Source of the DNA: an uncultured Bacilli bacterium
GTDB lineage: Bacteria > Bacillota_I > Bacilli_A > RF39 > UBA660
Direction: 5' to 3'
Length of the DNA: 10,306 nucleotides
Assembly: GCA_934096535.1 (NCBI GenBank)
Contig: CAKOMC010000049.1
Location: forward strand, 1 to 10,306
Shown here one piece after another: positions 5,814 to 10,306 of the stretch. Within the stretch, counting starts at the first letter, position 1. Each line of letters starts with the position of its first letter. Made by a program: the position numbers and the translations under genes. The notes beneath the pieces were generated by a model, which saw only the letters and a program-made list of their open reading frames with translations, did not search any database and was not told the DNA's origin.

Positions 5814-6332
5814 TTAATTTAAGGTAAAAGGTATATTGTTTTTTAGAGCGTTGGTTTCATCAGAAGTAAAATCTATATCATTATGATAAGCCATTGCATC
5901 ATTAAGTATTTTATTATAAATGCCTATATCTATAGTTATTGGTTTATTTTCTTGGCTTTCTATATCATTATCCTGTGTTACTATAATTTTTTTTTCTTTA
6001 GTAATTATTCTTTTACTAAGTTCTTTTATTTCTAACTCTAATTGTTCTTTTTCTATTTCATTATCAGTTTTATTATAAATATTCTTATTTATTAAGCCAT
6101 AGACTATACCTAAAAGAAGGACTAAGGTAAGATTTAGTTTAACATTATAGAGAAAGTATGTAGTAATTAATGTAGTAATTAATGTAGTAATTATGGATAT
6201 TATGGTTCCTTTAAATAATAGGCCATATACTTTAGTTTGTCTATTAAGGATTAATTTATATTTTTTGGAATCTAATTCTTTTTTTAGTTCTTCTATATTA
6301 TCTAGGAATAGTATTGCATCTTTGGTATTCAT
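5814..6332 (-). CDS. Hypothetical two-TM protein with cytosolic coiled coil (172 aa)
   Basis: I do not recognise a family. Residues 1-36 form a charged helix. Two membrane segments follow at about 37-62 (with a repeated ITTL motif) and 66-82. A Lys/Glu-rich helix at 88-118 looks like a coiled coil, and the C-terminal 50 residues are polar. Both ends are probably cytosolic. The start at 6332 is supported by AAAGGA 11-15 nt upstream and by a very good minus-strand promoter (6364-6392). The layout (helix, TM hairpin, helix, polar tail) is shared with the leftward gene at 8645-9160, although sequence similarity by eye is weak. It is convergent with sigE across a shared terminator. There is no evidence for a sporulation role other than position. 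Confidence 0.75.
   Translation of the reverse strand: MNTKDAILFLDNIEELKKELDSKKYKLILNRQTKVYGLLFKGTIISIITTLITTLITTYFLYNVKLNLTLVLLLGIVYGLINKNIYNKTDNEIEKEQLELEIKELSKRIITKEKKIIVTQDNDIESQENKPITIDIGIYNKILNDAMAYHNDIDFTSDETNALKNNIPFTLN
6159..6193 (-). repeat. 12-bp tandem repeat inside a membrane-segment coding region
   Basis: The unit TGTAGTAATTAA (plus strand) is present twice in full and a third time nearly complete. It encodes the repeated ITTL residues in the first membrane helix of the leftward gene. The unit is four codons, so copy changes would keep the frame. Confidence 0.7.
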
Positions 6333-6363
6333 ATTTTATATGGTCCTTTCTTGAATGCAGTTT

Positions 6364-6392
6364 ATTCTATGCTATATGTTATCTAAAGTCAA
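6364..6392 (-). promoter_or_regulatory. SigA-type promoter for the leftward gene 5814-6332
   Basis: On the minus strand, TTGACT (complement of 6387-6392), a 17-bp spacer and TAGAAT (complement of 6364-6369) form a near-consensus promoter. Predicted transcription starts near 6357, about 25 nt before the start codon. Confidence 0.7.
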
Positions 6393-6485
6393 ATGAATTT
6401 TTTGGAGTTTTAATACGGATTAGTAAAATACCAAAGTATATAAGAAATTTTCATAGAGCTTTAAACTCTAGAAAAAGTGTAGAGC

Positions 6486-6513
6486 TTGTAAATGGTATTC
6501 AAGTGATCATAAT
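6486..6513 (+). promoter_or_regulatory. Weak candidate promoter for the surface-protein gene
   Basis: TTGTAA (6486-6491), a 16-bp spacer and CATAAT (6508-6513) make a mediocre SigA-like promoter. It lies 46 nt upstream of ATG at 6560. Nothing better is visible in 6393-6559. Confidence 0.3.
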
Positions 6514-6559
6514 AAGTATTATTTATTTTTAAATGGAAATAATAGTAGTAGGTGGATTT

Positions 6560-7963
6560 ATGTTTCAAAATAATAAAATGTTTTTAATAGCGGGAATGAT
6601 TTGCATTATGTGTTTAGTAGGAATAGGTATATCTTGCGCTTATTGGAAGTTTACTTATACCCAAACTGATAAGAATATAGCCATTAGTAAGTGTCTTAAA
6701 TTAGAAATGAGTAATGAATCTAATGCAATTAATTTAGATAATATGTACCCTATAAGTGATGAAGAAGGAAAGAAATTAACACCGTATTCTTTTAAAATAA
6801 CTAATACTTGTTCTATGTCAGCATAGTATAAAGTTAATTTAGAAATGTTAGAAGGTACTACTTTAAATAGTAAGTATTTGGCTACCTTTATTAATAATGG
6901 AGATATTAAATTATTAAGTAGTTATGATACTACTAAAACCATTATAAGTAGCTCTGTAGAATCAAGGACATTAGACAATAGTGTTTTAACTCCTGGGGCT
7001 TCTAAAGAATATAGTATTTCTTTATGGATGGATAAAAGTGTTACTTTAGCCGATGATGCGGAGAATAAAAGTTTTAAAGCCAAAGTAGTTATAGATGCCT
7101 CTATGTATACCGGTGTTGTAAATAAGATTGTTGCTCAGTTAGATACGACTGGTAAGTGTCCAACAGTTAATAATGATGGAACTGTAAATGTAACCAGTGC
7201 TGAATCTGAAAACTCACTACTTTGCAGTGCACCAGATAATTATGGAACTAGCTATTATTATCGTGGCAATGTTACTAACAACTATGTTAAGTTTGCTAAC
7301 TTTTATTGGCGAATTGTTCGTATTAACGGCGATGGTTCAATCAGAATGATATATGATGGAACGCCAGGTTCATCAACATATGAAGAAACACATGCCAATA
7401 TAAATGATTCAACTATAAAGAAATATATTGATGCTTGGTATGAAAAAAATTTAAAAGATACAAGTTATGAACAATACTTACATGACAATATTTTTTGTAA
7501 TGACCACAGCTTTGCGGCAAATAACAGTGGTACGGGAGCCTCAAAAAGTATTATATATTATAGATGGTATAATTTTGCAAAAAGTGATTATAATAACAAA
7601 ATGATGTTTAAATGTTTACAACAAAATGATGCTTTTACAGTAAATGGCAATCACATAGGAAATGGTAATTTAAAATATGAAGTGGGTTTAATAACTGCAG
7701 ATGAGTTGGTACTTGCTGGAGGTTGGAATTTAAATAATAGCAACTACTATTTATATACTGGTCAAAATAGTTGTACAATTTCCCCTAGCGATTATGCTCT
7801 TTATGGAATTATCGGTCATCATATATATTTAAATGGAAGTGCTGGTTTTAATACTCATTCAGATCGAAAATATGGTGTTCAGCCTATTATAAATTTAAAA
7901 CCAAATTCTTTAAAATCAGGTGATGGTACTATAAATAATCCATATACAGTTACCACTGAATAG
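6560..7963 (+). pseudogene. Membrane-anchored surface protein interrupted by one in-frame TAG
   Basis: The reading frame from ATG 6560 (ribosome site AGGTGG, 6550-6555) runs to 7963 with one internal stop, TAG at 6824-6826, after 88 codons. The 378 codons on the far side are fully open in the same frame. The product has an N-terminal hydrophobic anchor (about 7-28). It continues with a TasA/camelysin-like beta region containing NMYPISDEEGKKLTPYSFKITNTC, and the motif carries on across the stop (YKVNLEMLEGTTLNSK). The C-terminal half carries FYWRIVRINGDGSIRMIYDG, ITADELVLAGG, YYLYTGQ and GVQPIINLKPNSLKSGDGTINNPY. This module is frequent in surface proteins of gut Bacillota and resembles DUF6273. 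The first ATG after the stop (6845) has no ribosome site. It is either a recent nonsense pseudogene or translated by readthrough; the upstream 88-aa piece alone would be a short anchored peptide. Confidence 0.7.
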
Positions 7964-8042
7964 TTGGCAATAGAAAGAAAATATTGTTAATATCATATAT
8001 GAAAAACTATAGCTGATTTTGACAGTTCAACAAATTTAAATA

Positions 8043-8065
8043 AATAGCTTTAAAGCTGTTTTTTT
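8043..8065 (+). terminator. Intrinsic terminator after the surface-protein gene
   Basis: AATAGCTT (8043-8050) and AAGCTGTT (8053-8060) pair with one wobble, with the central bases forming the loop, and the T-run reaches 8065. It lies 80 nt past the TAG at 7963. Confidence 0.6.
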
Positions 8066-8080
8066 AAATTAAACTTATTT

Positions 8081-8108
8081 TCGACATATTATTTAGAATA
8101 ATTATTAT
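8081..8108 (+). promoter_or_regulatory. Candidate SigA-type promoter for the SPOR-domain gene
   Basis: TCGACA (8081-8086, five of six to TTGACA), a 16-bp spacer and TATTAT (8103-8108) lie just after a terminator and 20 nt before ATG 8129. A sporulation sigma site is also possible in this AT-rich stretch. Confidence 0.45.
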
Positions 8109-8128
8109 AAAATTTAATTGGTGATTAT

Positions 8129-8569
8129 ATGAAAAAAACTATTATCATGATTATTTTAGCTCTTGTAGTTGGTTTTACCTTTGGATTCCTCTTCTTAAAA
8201 AAGTTTAATACTGAGACAATAACTGAAGTAAGTAATATTAAAAGTCAAGTCTATGCTTTTCAAATAGGAGTTTATAAAAATAAAGATAATGCCTTAAATA
8301 GTGCCACTACTAATAAGGGAATAGTTATTTTAGATAATGATATTTACCGAGTTTATATTGCTATTTTAAAAGATGAGACTTTAATAGACAATTTAAAGGA
8401 TTATTATGATTCTTTAGGAATAAACTATTATTTAAAAGCTATAAATGTATCTAGTAAAACAAATAATATTATTGATAATTATGAGTCTTTACTTAATAAT
8501 TGTGATAGTAGTAATTATAGTATGGTACTAGATAGTATGTTAAAAGAAATAGATAGTAATAATTTATAA
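8129..8569 (+). CDS. SPOR-domain membrane protein, SpoIIB-like
   Basis: A 146-aa protein with an uncleaved N-terminal membrane anchor (about 4-24) and a SPOR-type domain at about 41-105. YAFQIGVYKNKDNALN is the first beta strand and helix; YRVYIAILKDETLIDNLKDYYDSLGINYYLKAI completes the ferredoxin-like repeat. SPOR domains bind denuded peptidoglycan at division septa. In B. subtilis the SPOR protein SpoIIB helps degrade septal wall during engulfment, and its gene lies near maf, radC and mreB. Here radC follows, which supports a SpoIIB-like role; the protein is much shorter than SpoIIB (about 330) and maf is absent. The C-terminal 40 residues are helical and polar. GGTGA (8120-8124) precedes ATG. 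The SPOR call is by motif recognition. Confidence 0.75.
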   Translation: MKKTIIMIILALVVGFTFGFLFLKKFNTETITEVSNIKSQVYAFQIGVYKNKDNALNSATTNKGIVILDNDIYRVYIAILKDETLIDNLKDYYDSLGINYYLKAINVSSKTNNIIDNYESLLNNCDSSNYSMVLDSMLKEIDSNNL

Positions 8570-8631
8570 AGATAGTTCTCATTGAAAATCAGTGTCAAAC
8601 ATTTTTTTTGTATTTATGTCTTTTATTAGTT

Positions 8632-8667
8632 AAAAAAATACCAATTAATCTTTATTGTCATTGGTAT
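8632..8667 (-). terminator. Minus-strand terminator of the leftward gene 8645-9160
   Basis: ATTGGTAT (8660-8667) and ATACCAAT (8638-8645) form a perfect 8-bp stem. Read leftward it is followed by a U-run from the A tract 8632-8637. The stop codon at 8645-8647 lies at the base of the stem. Confidence 0.7.
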
Positions 8668-9160
8668 ATCTCTTATCTTTGGAAAGCTTTAAAACTGGCC
8701 CCTTATTTTCAAACACGGGATTACAGATGTCATTTTTAAAGCTATAATCTTCTTGAAAACTAGGACTATTGATGGTAACTTTAGGACTTTCTTTTTCTTT
8801 TTCCTGTTCTAAATTAGTAAGTTGATTTTTAAGACTTGGTATTTTAATGTCTACTATTTCCGTTATCTCATTTTGAATGTTTTTTAATTTTTTCTTATTC
8901 TTAAAAGGATTACCAAACATTAATGTTGGAATACCAACAGTTGAAACTATATAAAGAATATTAATTAAAGGATTGCTAACTACAGCTATATCAAGAATAG
9001 CTTCAAGTAAAATAACACCCGTAGTTACGCTAACCGAATAAATAAACCCCTTTATTTTTAAAAGAGTAATAGTACCACTAGTAAATAACTTATTTAATTC
9101 TTCTTCTAATATATTCATTTTTTCTTCAGTTAATTTTCTTTTTTCTTCTGTATTTATCAT
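8645..9160 (-). CDS. Hypothetical two-TM protein with coiled coils (171 aa)
   Basis: Not recognised as a named family. Starting at ATG 9160-9158, the first 30 residues are a Glu/Lys-rich helix. Two membrane segments follow (about 38-60 and 64-83), then a basic patch FKNKKKLKN, a coiled coil at about 90-125 and a polar tail. A longer frame opens at 9196, but the promoter -10 box (9181-9186) lies downstream of that codon. AGGAG sits 6 nt before 9160, so 9160 is the real start. The architecture matches the leftward gene at 5814-6332 and both carry near-identical promoters, suggesting a distant pair. It splits the SPOR gene from radC and runs against both. Confidence 0.75.
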   Translation of the reverse strand: MINTEEKRKLTEEKMNILEEELNKLFTSGTITLLKIKGFIYSVSVTTGVILLEAILDIAVVSNPLINILYIVSTVGIPTLMFGNPFKNKKKLKNIQNEITEIVDIKIPSLKNQLTNLEQEKEKESPKVTINSPSFQEDYSFKNDICNPVFENKGPVLKLSKDKRYTNDNKD

Positions 9161-9180
9161 ATTTTCTCCTAATAAACAGT

Positions 9181-9209
9181 ATTGTATTTTTATCATTTAA
9201 AGAAGTCAA
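9181..9209 (-). promoter_or_regulatory. SigA-type promoter for the leftward gene 8645-9160
   Basis: Minus strand: TTGACT (complement of 9204-9209), a 17-bp spacer and TACAAT (complement of 9181-9186). Transcription should begin near 9174, about 14 nt before the ribosome site and start at 9160. This excludes the upstream ATG at 9196. Confidence 0.75.
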
Positions 9210-9270
9210 TACTATCTTTATATACTTATTAAATAAAATAACTTTTAATTAAGATTTTTAACTTAAAAAT

Positions 9271-9462
9271 TGCTACAATAATATCTAAGGAGAGATGATT
9301 ATCTTGTAAAAAATTTTAATAAATAAAAATACTTAACAGGATACTCAGATACCAGAATTAATAAATTATGTATTTTACTTAATAGACAAATAAATAAGTT
9401 AAAGAATTTAATAGAAAATTAATAATTGGATAAAGTCTAGATAATAAATTTAGGCTTTTTTT
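9271..9462 (+). other. Short transcript-like unit without an intact gene
   Basis: An extended -10 promoter (TGCTACAAT, 9271-9279) is followed by a good ribosome site AAGGAG (9287-9292). The ATG at 9295 is only 2 nt away and gives M-I-I-L then TAA. Another frame (9306-9422) reads VKNFNK, a TAA at 9324, then KYLTGYSDTRINKLCILLNR and a lysine-rich tail to TAA 9420-9422. A terminator lies at 9432-9462: stem 9432-9439 / 9451-9458 with one G-U pair, then T. This is either a decayed small gene or a small RNA. It occupies most of the gap before radC. Confidence 0.35.
9432..9462 (+). terminator. Intrinsic terminator upstream of radC
   Basis: AAAGTCTA (9432-9439) pairs with TAGGCTTT (9451-9458) through eight pairs including one G-U, with an 11-nt loop and a T-run to 9462. 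It separates radC from whatever is transcribed from 9271. Confidence 0.6.
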
Positions 9463-9507
9463 AAGTTTTATTAAAACTTTTGAAGGAAAAGAGAACTTAC
9501 CCGGTAA

Positions 9508-9537
9508 TATATATAATTAGAGGGACAATTATATATA
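9508..9537 (+). repeat. Perfect AT inverted repeat in the radC leader
   Basis: TATATATAATT (9508-9518) and AATTATATATA (9527-9537) are perfect 11-bp arms around the 8-nt loop AGAGGGAC. No T-run follows, so it is not a terminator. It lies 15 nt before the radC ATG. It could be an operator or a leader hairpin that displays the purine loop. Confidence 0.5.
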
Positions 9538-9552
9538 GAAAAGAGTACTTAT

Positions 9553-10227
9553 ATGAATTATAAAATAAAAGAAATGCAAGAAGAATTAAAACCAAGATAT
9601 CGCGCCAGAAAAAAAGGAATAAGTAATTTAAGTAACGAGGAACTATTAAGTCTTATTATTAGATGCGGGACTAGAGATAAAAATGTTAAAAATTTATCAG
9701 TTGAAGTATTACAAAAAGTTGGGGATTTGAGTAATTTTTTAAATATTGATATTAATGATTTAATGCAAATAAAAGGTATTGGCGAGGTTAATGCCCTAAG
9801 TATTATGGCTTCTATTGAAATGGGCAAGAGAGTATTAAATTACCATAAGGAAAGAATAAAGTTAATTAGTTCTAAAGTGGTTTATGACTATATCAAGTAT
9901 GAATTTCTAGGCTTAAAACAAGAAAAAGTTCTTAGTATTTATTTAGATAATGCAAAACAGTTAATTGAGTATAAAGAATTATTTTTAGGAACGGTTAATG
10001 GTTGTTTGATTCATCCTAGAGAAGTATTTAAATATGCTGTTATATTATCAGCTTCTAGTATTATTTTAGTACATAATCATCCATCTGGTAATTTAAACCC
10101 TAGTAAAGAAGATATAAAAGTTACTGAGGAATTAATAGAGGTTGGTAGTAAACTTAATATTCCTTTAATAGACCATATTATAGTAAGTGATAAAGGTTAT
10201 TTAAGTATTATAACTAAAGAAAAGTAA
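9553..10227 (+). CDS. radC: RadC family JAB/MPN-domain protein (UPF0758)
   Basis: A 224-aa protein of normal family length. Residues 1-90 carry the helix-hairpin-helix part (YRARKKGISNLSNEELLSLIIRCGT compressed, then LMQIKGIGEVNALSIMASIEMGKR). The C-terminal half is a JAB1/MPN metal-binding domain with the zinc motif HNHPSGNLNPSKED (His174, His176, Asp187), preceded by NGCLIHPREVFKYA. The family was named for DNA repair, but that role in Escherichia coli was withdrawn. The biochemical function remains unclear, with links to recombination and competence in some bacteria. The ribosome site (AAAAGAG) is weak. In B. subtilis the gene lies between maf and mreB near spoIIB, which agrees with the SPOR gene upstream here. 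Confidence 0.95.
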   Translation: MNYKIKEMQEELKPRYRARKKGISNLSNEELLSLIIRCGTRDKNVKNLSVEVLQKVGDLSNFLNIDINDLMQIKGIGEVNALSIMASIEMGKRVLNYHKERIKLISSKVVYDYIKYEFLGLKQEKVLSIYLDNAKQLIEYKELFLGTVNGCLIHPREVFKYAVILSASSIILVHNHPSGNLNPSKEDIKVTEELIEVGSKLNIPLIDHIIVSDKGYLSIITKEK

Positions 10228-10279
10228 TATTTTATGTATAAATTTTAGTAATATGCGTAAAATAGCTTGATTTTAAAAA

Positions 10280-10306
10280 TTTCATAGAGTATGCAACTCT
10301 ATGAAA
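10280..10306 (+). terminator. Perfect hairpin at the right edge, probable radC terminator
   Basis: TTTCATAGAGT (10280-10290) and ACTCTATGAAA (10296-10306) form an 11-bp perfect stem with a 5-nt loop. Any T-run would lie beyond the window. It begins 52 nt after the radC stop. Confidence 0.5.

Noticed and set aside
6314..6532. Rightward 72-codon open frame
   Set aside because: It overlaps the start and the strong minus-strand promoter of the leftward gene, has no ribosome site and reads as random hydrophobic sequence.
6533..6559. Upstream ATG for the surface protein at 6533
   Set aside because: AGGTGG sits just before ATG 6560, and the hydrophobic anchor begins cleanly from that start.
1500..7963. 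TAG read as a sense codon throughout
   Set aside because: TAG ends three apparently normal frames at sensible points (1502 within a terminator, 2725 in the spoVAC/spoVAD overlap, 7963 after a complete domain). In sigF the continuation is in another frame, so recoding would not repair it.
9161..9196. Upstream extension of the leftward gene to ATG 9196
   Set aside because: The promoter -10 box lies inside this extension, and AGGAG is correctly placed for the start at 9160.
9558..9827. Leftward 89-codon open frame
   Set aside because: It is antisense to the conserved helix-hairpin-helix part of radC and has no start signals.
1..10306. CRISPR arrays, tRNA or rRNA genes
   Set aside because: No regularly spaced repeat array, cloverleaf or rRNA-like stretch was seen; the only short-period repeats are the 12-bp and 32-33-bp ones described.

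Overview
The window is AT-rich DNA (roughly 30% GC by eye). It comes from an endospore-forming, probably reduced-genome, low-GC member of the Bacillota. The sporulation genes, strong GGAGG/AGGTG ribosome sites and SigA-type promoters fit Bacilli-like gut lineages such as RF39 or Erysipelotrichales relatives, but the exact lineage is an inference. TGG encodes Trp and an overlapping ATGA shows TGA acting as a stop, so the code looks standard.

Layout: (1) 1-78 is probably the tail of an IS200/IS605-type tnpB with a strong hairpin/terminator. (2) 102-1512 is a two-gene unit with a near-perfect SigA promoter and its own terminator. Its genes are an unknown helical protein and a protein with a degenerate, HPD-less J-like fold. 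(3) 1519-4075 is a sporulation operon: a SigF-like forespore sigma factor broken by a +1 frameshift at CCC_TAG, then spoVAC, spoVAD and spoVAE(b), ending in a terminator. Two Spo0A-box-like sites lie upstream. (4) 4166-5811 is spoIIGA-sigE, with repeated operator-like motifs upstream and a bidirectional terminator downstream. (5) 5814-9160 is an accessory stretch. Two leftward two-TM proteins, each with an excellent SigA promoter, flank a surface protein interrupted by an in-frame TAG and a SPOR-domain protein. (6) 9271-10306 holds a short transcript-like unit with no intact gene, then radC and a final hairpin.

How the parts fit: SpoIIGA cleaves the pro-sequence of SigE to switch on the mother-cell programme. 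The SigF-like factor would drive forespore genes, and the SpoVA proteins move dipicolinic acid into and out of the spore. In Bacillus subtilis, sigF precedes spoVA, spoIIGA precedes sigE, and the SPOR-domain gene spoIIB lies near radC. Those are three separate loci there; here they are packed into about 9 kb. The expected spoIIAA/spoIIAB regulators upstream of sigF and sigG downstream of sigE are not present in the window.

The points most worth checking are the frameshift in the sigma gene, the in-frame amber codon in the surface protein, the triplicated repeat before spoIIGA, and the hairpins that bury the ribosome-binding sites of spoVAC and spoIIGA.
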